From NCBI RefSeq assembly GCF_012913485.1, contig NZ_CP051774.1, positions 1,922,001 to 1,986,000 of the forward strand: DNA of 64,000 nucleotides. The letters are read 5' to 3'. The stretch's first letter is position 1; each line of letters begins with the position of its first letter. The position numbers were made by a program, and so were the translations under genes. A model generated the notes under the pieces. That model saw only the letters and a program-made list of their open reading frames with translations. It was not told the DNA's origin and did no database searches. Of this stretch, positions 1 to 8,578 are shown piece by piece. The stretch comes from Luteolibacter luteus. Lineage in GTDB: Bacteria; Verrucomicrobiota; Verrucomicrobiia; Verrucomicrobiales; Akkermansiaceae.

Positions 1-950
1 TGGAAGTTCTTCCGGATCTCCGGATCATCGCGCAGTGTATTGATCATCGGCGTCCAGGTAGCCTGCGAGTCCATGAGACCATGGATCACCAGCACTACCG
101 TCTTGTTCGGATCATAGGGCTGAAGCCGGGCGATGCGGGCGGTCTCTGCATACTTCTCCGGCGTTAGCATGCGCATGATCTCGAGCTTCCGCGGCTCCGT
201 ACTCGCCAGCATTACCGCAAGGGGCACCGTGAAATCGGCGGCCATCGGCTGAACCCGGCCGGCAAAGCGCACCTCTTCCTCCGCCAATGGATCCTCAAAT
301 GAAACCACCGCCTTGTTTCCTTCGAAGCGCACCAAGGCGGTGACCCCGTAGTAGATCCTGGGAATCGTGAAATCCTGCTTCGCCCGCTCGTTCATCCCTT
401 TCCCCTTTGCCACCAGCGGCGCGCCAATCCCCGGCCGAACGGTCCGGTTTTTCACATAGGACCCTTCCAACGCGATGCGGTCGGCCGGAGTGAAATCGAA
501 TAGAGCTGGATCCCAGCCCGGACGAGAATCCTTCCGGTGGGTAAGGACGATCTCTCCTTCCGAGGATGGCACCACAAAAGGTCGTCCCCACGGGTCCAGC
601 TTCGCTTTCCGGATCACGTCAAACACCCGCGCGACGGCGTAATTATAGGCATCCCGCGTCTGGGTTTCCCCGGGATTCACCTTCAGCCGGGCCTCCGCAT
701 GACGGACCGCCACCAACCAGTTGCCGATCGCGGCCGCAGGATCCTTGCTTTCCTCCTTCTGAGCAGTGACAATTTTTTGCTCGGGAATCGCCAAGGAGGT
801 AAAGGCGGATCTCAAGGGCCGGAAGACAGGCTTTGTTTCAGAAACGGAAGCATAGCCAGAGCATCCCGTATGGATCGAAGCTCCGGCAAAGAGCCCCGTC
901 ATCACAAGGCTCAAGCGTAGGAAGGACAGCAAGGACGAACAACCTTTCAT
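1..950 (-). CDS. Alpha/beta hydrolase family lipoprotein, C-terminus off the window
   Basis: The reading frame opens with ATG at 950 and runs off the left edge, so 316 residues are visible. It begins with a Sec-type signal (MKGCSSLLSF then a hydrophobic stretch) and a nearby cysteine in HTGCSGYA that could be lipidated, although the lipobox is poor. A middle region of unknown fold leads into VVLVIHGLMDSQATW near residue 290, which is the beta-strand plus HG oxyanion-hole motif that opens an alpha/beta hydrolase domain. The catalytic GxSxG and the rest of the domain lie beyond position 1. Exported hydrolases with a long N-terminal region are common in Verrucomicrobiota, but the substrate cannot be told from this part. 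It is read in the same direction as the response regulator upstream of it, 68 bases away. Confidence 0.75.
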   Translation of the reverse strand, partial: MKGCSSLLSFLRLSLVMTGLFAGASIHTGCSGYASVSETKPVFRPLRSAFTSLAIPEQKIVTAQKEESKDPAAAIGNWLVAVRHAEARLKVNPGETQTRDAYNYAVARVFDVIRKAKLDPWGRPFVVPSSEGEIVLTHRKDSRPGWDPALFDFTPADRIALEGSYVKNRTVRPGIGAPLVAKGKGMNERAKQDFTIPRIYYGVTALVRFEGNKAVVSFEDPLAEEEVRFAGRVQPMAADFTVPLAVMLASTEPRKLEIMRMLTPEKYAETARIARLQPYDPNKTVVLVIHGLMDSQATWTPMINTLRDDPEIRKNF

Positions 951-1018
951 GGGACAGTTTGGCAGCACATTTCAGCGGAAGCCGGGAGGCTCCGCCATTG
1001 AACCTTGGTTGCACGCCT

Positions 1019-1675
1019 TCATCGCGGGAGGAGCTCCAAGGCCTTCCTCGAGAACTCGATATGGCGTGCCATGCGGATCAGATCGGCGAGCGATTCCGCC
1101 TCCATCTTTTCCATGACCCGGCCCCGGTGGACCTTCACCGTCTGCTCGCATGTCCCAAGATCAGCCGCGATGATCTTGTTCGGCATCCCCTCCACCACCC
1201 GCTCCATCACCTCGCGCTCCCGCGAGGTCAGACGGCTGAAACGGGTGGCGGCCCTTAGGCTTTCCTCGCTCTCCCGCTTCCGCGCAGCCCCGAAAGCCAG
1301 CGCCCTTCTGACAGCTTGGAACAACACGGCACCACTCACCGGCTTTGTAAGATAATCCACGGCACCTGCTTGGATGGCTTGAACCGCGGTGGGGATATCT
1401 CCATTACCGGTCAGAAAGAGGATCGGAAATCTAGCTCCCGCACGCACCAGCCGCCGTTGCAGTTCCAGTCCGCCAAGTCCCGGCAACGAGACATCAAGCA
1501 GCAGGCAATCCACCTCGCCCGCATGGCAGGAGGCGAGAAAATCCTCGGCACTGGAGAAGTCGCGGACTTCGTAACCTTCGACGCGCAACAGACGGGACAG
1601 GGCCCTGCGGCAGCCTTCGTCATCATCGATGAGATGGATCGTTTTTCCAGACATGTTCATGGGGTAGGGAATCAT
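1019..1675 (-). CDS. FixJ/NarL-type response regulator
   Basis: This 218-residue protein has an N-terminal receiver domain and a C-terminal LuxR-type helix-turn-helix. In the receiver, the acidic pocket is DDD at 17-19, the phospho-acceptor is D61 in LLLDVSLPG, the switch threonine is T89 and the conserved lysine is K111 in the LTKP motif. The HTH runs from about 148 (LTSREREVMERVVEG) to 205. This layout matches FixJ/TodR regulators, which activate transcription when phosphorylated by a sensor kinase. No histidine kinase is next to it, so it is an orphan here. The first ATG overlaps the stop of the upstream AraC-type gene as ATGA, which suggests translational coupling. An internal ATG at residue 8 (MSGKTIHL) is an equally sensible start by family length. 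Confidence 0.88.
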   Translation of the reverse strand: MIPYPMNMSGKTIHLIDDDEGCRRALSRLLRVEGYEVRDFSSAEDFLASCHAGEVDCLLLDVSLPGLGGLELQRRLVRAGARFPILFLTGNGDIPTAVQAIQAGAVDYLTKPVSGAVLFQAVRRALAFGAARKRESEESLRAATRFSRLTSREREVMERVVEGMPNKIIAADLGTCEQTVKVHRGRVMEKMEAESLADLIRMARHIEFSRKALELLPR

Positions 1676-2100
1676 TGCATCGGGCGGGTGAGCCTGCGGG
1701 TATCCACCGCGGCGTGATCAGGGCGAGGGCGCAGCGCATGCGGCACCTCGCAGCCCGCATCGAGAAAGGCGCGGGTCGCCTCACGGAGGCCTCGGAATCC
1801 GCACTGCCCGGCGATAAAGTCCGGCGTCAGCTCCGTCCGCAGCAGGAGACGGCGCACTTCCTCCAGTTGGCATTGGCGGATGGCAGCCCGCAGGGTCAGT
1901 CCGGTGGCGGCCAGAAAGCTCCGGCTGAATCGCGGCAGGGAAACCTGCTGAGTCTCCTTGACCACCCGCGCCGGTGTCAGCCCCTCGCAGGCATGGCGGC
2001 TGATGTAGCTGAGCGCCGTCCCGATGTCCGCCCGGCCAACGACCGGCCGGGATCCGGAATTCAAGCGACTGGAATCCGGCGGTGCCATATCACGCACCAT
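1672..2100 (-). CDS. Solo AraC-type DNA-binding module
   Basis: This short protein (142 residues) consists almost entirely of an AraC/XylS-type double helix-turn-helix from about residue 25 to 118, with no sensor domain. It is clearly related to the C-terminal domain of the divergent XylR-like regulator that starts at 2174: compare CEGLTPARVVKETQQVS with CNGLTVERLLKETQRVS, and LEEVRRLLLRTEL with FAEARRLLAETKL. The second half is less conserved, and the usual GxTPxxFR end is replaced by GCEVPHALRPRP, so the second helix-turn-helix may be impaired. It looks like a sensor-less paralogue. It could act as a competitor at XylR-type sites, act with the response regulator gene it overlaps, or be a decaying duplicate. 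Only 73 bases separate it from the divergent regulator. Confidence 0.65.
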   Translation of the reverse strand: MVRDMAPPDSSRLNSGSRPVVGRADIGTALSYISRHACEGLTPARVVKETQQVSLPRFSRSFLAATGLTLRAAIRQCQLEEVRRLLLRTELTPDFIAGQCGFRGLREATRAFLDAGCEVPHALRPRPDHAAVDTRRLTRPMQ

Positions 2101-2173
2101 GCCGGATCGAGTCGCGTCATTCTACGGGGCTTGGTTGAAATCGTTATACATTTTGTCTAAGGGCTCCCGCGAC

Positions 2174-3406
2174 ATGACGCCCCCGCGCAAAGTCGCTTTC
2201 GCCGCTGTCTTCTCCAGTGCCTGCATCCATCGGCGCATGCGGGGCGCCCTTTCTTATGCCGATGCGAATCCGCATATCGTCATCCGCGATTTCAGGATGC
2301 CCTTGGACCTAAAGAGCCGAGGATCCGTGGTCGCAGAAATCAACGCGCTCAAGGCTTGGAAGCCCGATGGCCTCCTCACCTTCATGGACAATCAGGAGTT
2401 CGAGATCTTGCTCAAGCAACTCGGCCCGGACGCTCCTCCCATTGTCAGCATGGCGGCAGTTACACCCCGCCCCGGTGTCGCGCTGGTGGGAGGATCGATG
2501 CCGAAGATGATCGAGATGGCGGTCCAGCATTTCCGCCAGCAGGGGATTCGCTCCCTGGGGATGTTAAAACTCGATCACGATCCGGTGATTCAAGAGCGCG
2601 GCAAAAGGGTCTTTTGCGAGATCTCGAAGCCCGCCGATCCCTCGCAGGCCGTCCATGTCGAGGAAGTGCCCACCGACCTCCCTGCGGATCTGGAGCGTCC
2701 GGTGGAACCAGTGCCACCGGGCCTCGCCGGCTGGCTCCGCAGGCTACCGAAGCCAGTTGGAGTTCTGACCGTGGACTATGGCGGGGGGAACTATCTGGTT
2801 CGCGTCTGCCATGCACTTGGCCTCAAGGTTCCTGATGAGGTAGCGGTAATGTGCGCGGATGATGTCGACCTTTGCCTCTCCAGTTCCCCTACTCTCTCAA
2901 GCGTGGAAGCAGCAAGCGAGATCATCGGACGCGAAGCAATGAAGACCCTCGACAGGATGATGCAGGGCGATCATCCGGACAATCCCTTCATCCGTGTGGA
3001 GGCGGTGGACATTCATGTGCGCCAGTCCACCGGCAAGAAGATCGCCGAGGTCTGTGACATGGCTGGAGCGATCAACCACATCAACCAGCAAGCTTGCAAC
3101 GGCCTTACCGTGGAGCGACTGCTCAAGGAAACCCAGCGGGTCTCGAAGATGACCTTTCACAAGCGCTTCGTTTCCGCCACCGGCCAGACTCCGGGCGAAG
3201 CGATCCGTCAGCGCCAGTTCGCGGAAGCACGGAGGCTCCTGGCGGAAACCAAGCTCTCTGTCACTCTTGTTGCGGAGCAAAGCGGCTTCGGAAGCAGCAG
3301 TGATTTCGCGCGCGCATTTCGCGCAGCCGAAGGAGTAACGCCCCGACAATTTCGAGATCAAGCCCATCTTGGGAGCGGCCCATCCAAACCCATCCCTCAA
3401 GCATAG
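2174..3406 (+). CDS. XylR-like transcriptional regulator (sugar-binding sensor plus AraC HTH)
   Basis: The 410-residue protein joins a LacI/periplasmic-binding-protein-like sensor (about 1-290) to a C-terminal AraC-type double helix-turn-helix (about 300-400, ending in GVTPRQFRD). This architecture is that of XylR-family regulators, which are greatly expanded in Verrucomicrobiota and sense sugars or other small ligands. The frame stays open upstream of 2174, but the ATG at 2174 was chosen because MTPPRKVAFAAVF starts the sensor fold directly and the preceding 50 codons lie over the divergent gene and promoter. The ligand is unknown. No sugar operon is adjacent, so its target may be the divergent gene pair or lie elsewhere. 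Its 3' end overlaps the convergent thioredoxin-reductase-like gene by 10 bases. Confidence 0.82.
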   Translation: MTPPRKVAFAAVFSSACIHRRMRGALSYADANPHIVIRDFRMPLDLKSRGSVVAEINALKAWKPDGLLTFMDNQEFEILLKQLGPDAPPIVSMAAVTPRPGVALVGGSMPKMIEMAVQHFRQQGIRSLGMLKLDHDPVIQERGKRVFCEISKPADPSQAVHVEEVPTDLPADLERPVEPVPPGLAGWLRRLPKPVGVLTVDYGGGNYLVRVCHALGLKVPDEVAVMCADDVDLCLSSSPTLSSVEAASEIIGREAMKTLDRMMQGDHPDNPFIRVEAVDIHVRQSTGKKIAEVCDMAGAINHINQQACNGLTVERLLKETQRVSKMTFHKRFVSATGQTPGEAIRQRQFAEARRLLAETKLSVTLVAEQSGFGSSSDFARAFRAAEGVTPRQFRDQAHLGSGPSKPIPQA

Positions 3407-5094
3407 GTTCCCAGCACCTGGTGGACGTTCTCGATCGCCATGCTGCCTTCACCGACGGCGGCACCACAACGCTTCACCGACCCCGAGCGCACGTCGCCCG
3501 CAGCGAAAATCCCGGGACGACTTGTCTCGAAGGGATAAGGAGATCGCCCGGCATTCTTCCAGGCAGGGGCATCAGCTACGGCGGCACCGGTTTTGATGAA
3601 CTCTTTCTCGTCCTTGAAAATCTCCGACGGCAGCCAACTCGTGCAAGGCTTCGCACCAATCATTGAGAAGACCGCGGCAGCTTCCAAGATTCGTCGATCG
3701 CCGCTGCGGGTGTCTTCGATCTCGATGTTTTCCAGCCGACCTTCGCCCGACATCTTCCGGATCTCCGTCCGGCGGAGGATTTCGATGTTCGGCTTTGCCT
3801 CCACGCGTGTGGACAGGTAGCTCGACATGCTCTTGGTGAGATCTTCACCACGCATCACGAGGTAAACTTTCTTTGCGACCTCGGAGAGGAACATCGCCGC
3901 TTGGCCCGCGGAGTTTCCCGCTCCCGCCACGAAGACGGTTGCGTCCTGGCAGAACTTGGCCTCCATGGAAGTCGCCGCATAGAAGACTCCCAGCCCTTCG
4001 AAGCGCTCCAGACCTTCCGCACCGATCTTGTTGTACTGGGCACCGCTCGCGATGATCACACACCTCGACCGCAGCGTCGCCGGGCAACCCTCGATTCGAA
4101 TTGCTGCTCCATGCTCGCCATCCATGAAAGAGAGCGAGAGGGCCCGCGAAGGAGTCGAGAACTTGGCCCCAAAGCGGAATGCCTGGAGCTGCGCACGATA
4201 GGTGAGGTCCCCGCCGCTAATGCCGGTAGGAAATCCGAAGAAATTCTCGATAAGCGAGGACGAGCCTGCCTGCCCACCCGGGGCGAAGCTCTCGAGCACC
4301 ACGGTTGAAAGCCCCTCGGAGGCCGCATTCACCGCCGCGGCCAGGCCTGCCGGTCCGGCCCCGACAATGGTCAGGTCGCAGAAAAGTTCTTCGGCTTCCT
4401 TCTCCAAAAGAGGGCGTAGCAGGCCAGCAATACGGGCGACTTCGAAGATTGCCGGCTTCCGTGCGACGGAACCATTGCTCGCGATCAAAGCAGGCAAGTC
4501 GTCGTCCGTGATCCCAAGCCTGCCACACAATCCCCGGCACTCCTCGGTCGTCGAGTCGATCACCCGGTGAGGGATGTGATTTTTATCGAGGAAGTCGTCG
4601 ATGTGCCGCGCACCTTGGCAGCCCGGGTGCGCGAGGATCCGCAGGCCGGTGAACTCACGGTCCCGCTCCAAGCGCAAGCGGCGCATCATGAAAGCCTGAA
4701 CGATCGGCTCCCCGACGCCGGGAAGCTCTGCCAAAGCCTTTCTCAGTTGCTCGGCGGGAATCTCCAGAATTTCCGACTCCGGAGCCTTTCCCCTGACGCT
4801 CGCCAGAGCAGAGGTCCCGTTCAGCATCGACACTTCCCCCACGAAATCACGTGGTCCGGGATTTGCCAGGATTTGCTCGCAGCCCTCGCGGGACTCGTAG
4901 GCTTCAAGTTCCCCACGCAGGACGACCACCAACGGAAAGTTCCGTTCGCCGGCGCAGAAAAGCTTCTCCCGCTCCCGCACGATCCGGCGCGTTCCCAGCG
5001 GTTCCAGAAGGGCGAGTTGATGATCGCTCAGCTTCGGATGCGCGGTCCTTTCCGTGTCGCGGTAAAATTGCTCGTCGGGATCTTCCTGATTCAT
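3397..5094 (-). CDS. Cyclic nucleotide-binding domain / glutaredoxin-like / thioredoxin-reductase-like fusion
   Basis: This 565-residue protein has three parts. Residues 21-140 form a cAMP-binding-type (cNMP) beta-roll (VVVLRGELEAYE, FVGEVSMLNG). Residues 150-215 resemble a glutaredoxin or thioredoxin fold (ILAHPGCQGARHIDDFL). Residues 238-565 form a two-dinucleotide-binding-domain flavoprotein: the FAD site is GAGPAG at 245-250, the NAD(P)H site is GAGNSAGQAA at about 391, and GIFAAGDVR lies near the C-terminus. It belongs with the thioredoxin-reductase superfamily. The CxxC redox pair of true thioredoxin reductases is replaced by YAAT around 372-375, so electrons cannot pass in the standard way. 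A role as a signal-gated NAD(P)H oxidoreductase is inferred. It is probably monocistronic. Confidence 0.82.
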   Translation of the reverse strand: MNQEDPDEQFYRDTERTAHPKLSDHQLALLEPLGTRRIVREREKLFCAGERNFPLVVVLRGELEAYESREGCEQILANPGPRDFVGEVSMLNGTSALASVRGKAPESEILEIPAEQLRKALAELPGVGEPIVQAFMMRRLRLERDREFTGLRILAHPGCQGARHIDDFLDKNHIPHRVIDSTTEECRGLCGRLGITDDDLPALIASNGSVARKPAIFEVARIAGLLRPLLEKEAEELFCDLTIVGAGPAGLAAAVNAASEGLSTVVLESFAPGGQAGSSSLIENFFGFPTGISGGDLTYRAQLQAFRFGAKFSTPSRALSLSFMDGEHGAAIRIEGCPATLRSRCVIIASGAQYNKIGAEGLERFEGLGVFYAATSMEAKFCQDATVFVAGAGNSAGQAAMFLSEVAKKVYLVMRGEDLTKSMSSYLSTRVEAKPNIEILRRTEIRKMSGEGRLENIEIEDTRSGDRRILEAAAVFSMIGAKPCTSWLPSEIFKDEKEFIKTGAAVADAPAWKNAGRSPYPFETSRPGIFAAGDVRSGSVKRCGAAVGEGSMAIENVHQVLGTYA

Positions 5095-5242
5095 TTTCGC
5101 GATGCTAGCCGGATTCTTGGATAGGAAAACTCCCTTCGTTCGTGACGAAGATTTCTCCTACTGCCAAGTGGGCGTGCGGAAGGACCGGCGTTTTTTGGCA
5201 AGGATTTTCGCTGGTCACCGAGGACTCGAAGGGGTCGGAACC

Positions 5243-5281
5243 CGCCTGATACGCCTGTTAAAACAAGGAAAATATCAGGCG
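5243..5281. repeat. 39-bp dispersed hairpin element, copy A
   Basis: The outer arms CGCCTGAT (5243-5250) and ATCAGGCG (5274-5281) are perfect complements. Inside lies a second CGCCTG followed by TTAAAACAAGGAAAAT. The same element, also 39 bp and 34/39 identical, occurs at 55247-55285. The arm difference between the two copies (A-T here, T-A there) is compensated so that both stems stay perfect. It lies between two minus-strand genes in both cases. It is a candidate small palindromic repeat family of this genome. Confidence 0.65.
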
Positions 5282-5383
5282 CTGGGGACCACTGAACGCC
5301 CCCGCGGGGGCGGCAGGCAACGTGACTCCCCCTGCGGGCAGATTTGCTGAGCGGGCCGCCACAGGCCTTTTTCGATTCCTCCG

Positions 5384-5425
5384 AGTTTTTCCCGTGCATG
5401 AGAAAGCTGGTCCACGGGAAAAACT
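5384..5425. repeat. Perfect 13-bp inverted repeat
   Basis: AGTTTTTCCCGTG at 5384-5396 is repeated in inverse orientation (CACGGGAAAAACT) at 5413-5425, with a 16-base loop. The T-run lies on the 5' side of the stem on both strands, so it is not a standard intrinsic terminator. It may be an operator-like site or a remnant of a mobile element end. Confidence 0.5.
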
Positions 5426-5533
5426 AAGCGGGGCAGCTCCGAGGTTCTACTGCCACCACGCGGCAAGCTCCCCGCAAAGCCCTTGTTCTCCTACGGACCC
5501 GGTCTTTCCCTGGAACATCGGGAGGTTAACACC

Positions 5534-6406
5534 CTAGTGGAGGTTGAGCCTAATTTCCCATTCCCGACTTCCGCCTCCAGCCGCGAGAAAACCGGCATTC
5601 CCATCCTGTGATGCATCGTCCAAAGCATCGTGACGGGAGTTCGTTGGTTCCAAGGCAAGGTGATGGTGGCCATGCCATCCACCCCGGGTGAGCCAAAGCC
5701 CGAAGAACGGATAATCGGCGCCGTTCCAAATGATTGAAAGGCTCCGCCCGGCGACTGGATTGCAGACACCGACTCCGACTTCTCCCTCGACACGGGCGAA
5801 GGCCTTGAGGGCCCCGCCTTCCGGGCCGAAGGAAAGTGTTTCTGTCCAATCTCCCGGAGGGAGCTGCGCTCGGACATCCGCAGGCAGCTCAAGCCGGTCC
5901 CCGGCTTCGATCGAGAACAGAGGGTGCATCGCCCAAATATACGCCTCTTCGTGGTCTCCCGTGTTCTCCAACCGATAGCGGAGGATGACCTGGTTTCCCT
6001 CCAGCCAAAGGCGGCGGCTGAACCGCAGTGGAGAGCAAGGAAGTTCCAAGGATATATGGATGACCCCGTGCTGTAGAGCTTCCTCATCCAGCGTGCATGC
6101 CGAGGCCCAAACCTCCCCGTGGTCAGGAAGCGCGCGTCCGTTCCAGAGGCAGGGCGCAATGGTTGGCAGGCACTCATCCCACCCTGCCAAGGTTCCCTCC
6201 TGAAACGCGGTTGCCGGCTTGCTCGCAAAGTAGCCGCCGAAGCCCTCAGGTTTCCACATCCACTCACGGCCGCTGCCGAGATGGAGGAGCGAATTCACCT
6301 TTCCTCCCAAGGCTGGCATCACCGAGATGGAAACCTGGCCATTCTCCAAGGTGACCTCCATGAATCCATCGCGCTCACGGATCGCAAATCGTGCGGAAGA
6401 TTCCAT
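5534..6406 (-). CDS. Galactose mutarotase-like epimerase (aldose 1-epimerase superfamily)
   Basis: The 290-residue protein shows the beta-supersandwich pattern of aldose 1-epimerases: an early VSISVMPALGGKVNSLLH strand pair, a GWDECLPTIAP segment with acidic residues, HPLFSIEAGDRLELP containing a candidate catalytic His, and a late GHHHLALEPTNSRHD where the catalytic acid is expected. Mutarotases interconvert sugar anomers. It has no signal peptide, so it should be cytoplasmic. It is the last gene of a minus-strand run behind the GH36 alpha-galactosidase, with only 3 bases between the two genes. Conversion of the beta-anomer released from alpha-galactosides is a natural fit, but sugar specificity is inferred from context. 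Confidence 0.75.
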   Translation of the reverse strand: MESSARFAIRERDGFMEVTLENGQVSISVMPALGGKVNSLLHLGSGREWMWKPEGFGGYFASKPATAFQEGTLAGWDECLPTIAPCLWNGRALPDHGEVWASACTLDEEALQHGVIHISLELPCSPLRFSRRLWLEGNQVILRYRLENTGDHEEAYIWAMHPLFSIEAGDRLELPADVRAQLPPGDWTETLSFGPEGGALKAFARVEGEVGVGVCNPVAGRSLSIIWNGADYPFFGLWLTRGGWHGHHHLALEPTNSRHDALDDASQDGNAGFLAAGGGSREWEIRLNLH

Positions 6407-6409
6407 CGC

Positions 6410-8578
6410 TTATTCGGCTTCGAGGAGAATCACGGTGCTCTCAAACGCGCGGCGGATCGGAAGCTTGAGGCCACCGGACATTAGCGAGGCACCGCTCGCG
6501 AATGTGCCCTGCATTTCGAGTGCGGAAGTTTTCCCGGGAGTGAGATTCACTTCTTCGATCCTGTAGTTTCCAGCGGGATCCAAGCCTTCCAGCTTCAAGG
6601 CATCCGTGCTCTCATCGGCGATCAACCAAGCAAAGAGAGCGGCCTTGCGCTTGTCTTCGCTGACGTAAGAAAGCGAGCTGCGAGGACCGCCGGAAGGATC
6701 TTCCAGGCGATAGAGATCTCCTCCTTGCACCACCTCGCGCAGGCGGTTCTTATAGAGATCGATCGCTTGCTTGCTGACTGCGAGTTCCTCCGCGGACATC
6801 TTTCGCGGATCCAGGTCCATCCCCAGCCGTGCGCTCATCGCCACATCGAATGCGAACTTCATGGGCCTTTTCCCGGCATGGGTCACGTGGGCACTGATGG
6901 CCTCAGCCGGAAAGAAATAGGAATAGGCATGCTGCATCGGGATGCGGCGCAATGGGTCGGTATTGTCGCTCGGCCAGAACTGCTGGAAACGGGAGAGGGA
7001 GCCATAGTCCACGCGGCCTCCACCGCCGGAACACACCATTACCGTGAGTTCCGGATAGGCGTCCGCCACACGATCCATCACCGCATAGACGCCGCGGATG
7101 AAATCGACGGGGAGATGGGACTGCCTGTCTGCGGACAGGTAACTGGATCCCGGATTGGTAATGTAGCTATTGCAGTCCCACTTCAGGTAAGCCGTGCCGG
7201 GAGCGCTCTTCAATGTCTCATCGATGCAGCGGAAGGCATGCTCCTGAACCTCGGGGCGGGACATATCAAGCACCAGCTGGTTCCGCCGGAAGCTCAGCGG
7301 GCGATGCTGCTGGGTAACTACCCACTCCGGATGCTTCGCGTAGAGATCCGATTTCACGTTTACCATCTCCGGCTCGACCCAGATGCCGAAAGCCAAACCC
7401 AGCTTCTCCGATTCCTCCACGAGAGGCTTCAGGCCGTGCGGAAGCCGCTTGCGATTCGGCAGCCAATCGCCGAGGCCCGCCTGATCATTCACCCGGGCAT
7501 TCGCGTCATTTGCGAACCACCCGTCATCCAGAAGAAAGAGCTCCGCTCCCAAGTCTTTGGTCGCGCGCATGATCTCCACGATCTTTCCCTCGTCGAAGTC
7601 AAAGCCCGTGGCCTCCCAGTTGTTGTTCAGCACCTGCTGCGGCTTGCCCGCGTGGTGCATGCCATACTTCCTCGCCCAACGATGCAGATTCCGGCTTCCT
7701 TCGCCGGTGCCCTTCGTGCTGAGCGTGTAGAGTAGCGGTGGCGTGACGAAGCTCTCGCCTGGCGCCAGATGCCGTTCGGCGGATTCAGAGTGGACGCCGG
7801 CATTCAGCCGGACCTTTCCCGTCGGACCGGTCTCGAAATTCAGCGCGAAGTTTCCGGACCACGCCAGGGATCCCATCAGGACCGTGCCTTCACGCTCCCG
7901 AGCCGGTCCGCCGATGCCGAGCAAGAAATGGGGGGCCACATAGAGGTTCCCCATGGTGCCATAACGATTTTCAACAAGCTTGGTCCCGGGATCCAGCTTG
8001 GTCTCGACCGGGTTCATCTCGTTCGCCCAGCCGCCATGGAAATGGGTGAGCCAGAGATCTCCGGTGAAGACAAGGCTGGCAGACGCGAAATCCTGAAGGA
8101 GCACTTCCCCCTCCTCTTCGTTCCGGATCACCGCCCACTGTTCAATCACATCCTCCGCCGTTCTCGCCCGGAACATGAGATCCACGTGGAAATCATAGTG
8201 CGCATCCTTCAGTTCGACCTTGGTCAGCAGGCCATCGGCCTCCTCCGTGGTACGATGCCCGACGTAGCTCAGGACCGTGGAGGTATTACCATCAGCATGG
8301 CGGGCCCTCACGGCCGCCTTGCCGATGAAGGTCGATCCACCACCCGGATAGGCAGAACCGGGATCGGGGTCGCCATAGCCTGCGGCATCCGGAGCCTTGG
8401 GCTCGGGCAGACTCCGGGGAGATTGCTCCCGCGGGCCCAAGTATACCTGCGCGAGGTCTCCTCGGGTGCCCTTCTGGAAGACCAGCTCGACATTCTTCGT
8501 GGAGATACGGACAACACCGGATTCCTCCGCGGAGAGCGCGGATACCGAAAGCAGCACGAATAGGATCGGTCGCTTCAT
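6410..8578 (-). CDS. GH36 alpha-galactosidase, exported
   Basis: This 722-residue enzyme has a cleavable signal peptide (MKRPILFVLLSVSALSAEE), an N-terminal beta-supersandwich domain, a central (beta/alpha)8 barrel and a C-terminal beta domain, matching the usual GH36 size of about 700. Barrel motifs are LLDDGWF (about 349-355), LGDWLPN (369-375), YLKWDCNSY with the expected nucleophile D468, CSGGGGRVDYG (516-526), and WPSDNTD with the expected acid/base D538. It releases terminal alpha-1,6-linked galactose from melibiose, raffinose-type oligosaccharides or galactomannan side chains. Its start overlaps the stop of the upstream DUF5107 gene as ATGA. Export suggests periplasmic or surface hydrolysis, before uptake by the sugar porter encoded earlier in the same run. 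Confidence 0.9.
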   Translation of the reverse strand: MKRPILFVLLSVSALSAEESGVVRISTKNVELVFQKGTRGDLAQVYLGPREQSPRSLPEPKAPDAAGYGDPDPGSAYPGGGSTFIGKAAVRARHADGNTSTVLSYVGHRTTEEADGLLTKVELKDAHYDFHVDLMFRARTAEDVIEQWAVIRNEEEGEVLLQDFASASLVFTGDLWLTHFHGGWANEMNPVETKLDPGTKLVENRYGTMGNLYVAPHFLLGIGGPAREREGTVLMGSLAWSGNFALNFETGPTGKVRLNAGVHSESAERHLAPGESFVTPPLLYTLSTKGTGEGSRNLHRWARKYGMHHAGKPQQVLNNNWEATGFDFDEGKIVEIMRATKDLGAELFLLDDGWFANDANARVNDQAGLGDWLPNRKRLPHGLKPLVEESEKLGLAFGIWVEPEMVNVKSDLYAKHPEWVVTQQHRPLSFRRNQLVLDMSRPEVQEHAFRCIDETLKSAPGTAYLKWDCNSYITNPGSSYLSADRQSHLPVDFIRGVYAVMDRVADAYPELTVMVCSGGGGRVDYGSLSRFQQFWPSDNTDPLRRIPMQHAYSYFFPAEAISAHVTHAGKRPMKFAFDVAMSARLGMDLDPRKMSAEELAVSKQAIDLYKNRLREVVQGGDLYRLEDPSGGPRSSLSYVSEDKRKAALFAWLIADESTDALKLEGLDPAGNYRIEEVNLTPGKTSALEMQGTFASGASLMSGGLKLPIRRAFESTVILLEAE

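Larger units (their letters stand above)
5095..5533. other. Intergenic region without a credible gene, rich in inverted repeats
   Basis: No frame in these 439 bases looks coding. The stretch holds the 39-bp hairpin element at 5243-5281, a perfect 16-bp palindrome of C and G at 5297-5312, and a perfect 13-bp inverted repeat at 5384-5425. It separates the mutarotase-like gene from the thioredoxin-reductase-like gene, both on the minus strand, so it must contain the promoter of the latter. Confidence 0.6.

Noticed and set aside
5384-5425. Reading the 13-bp inverted repeat as an intrinsic terminator
   Set aside because: On either strand the T-run precedes rather than follows the stem, so RNA polymerase would not meet a U-tract after the hairpin.
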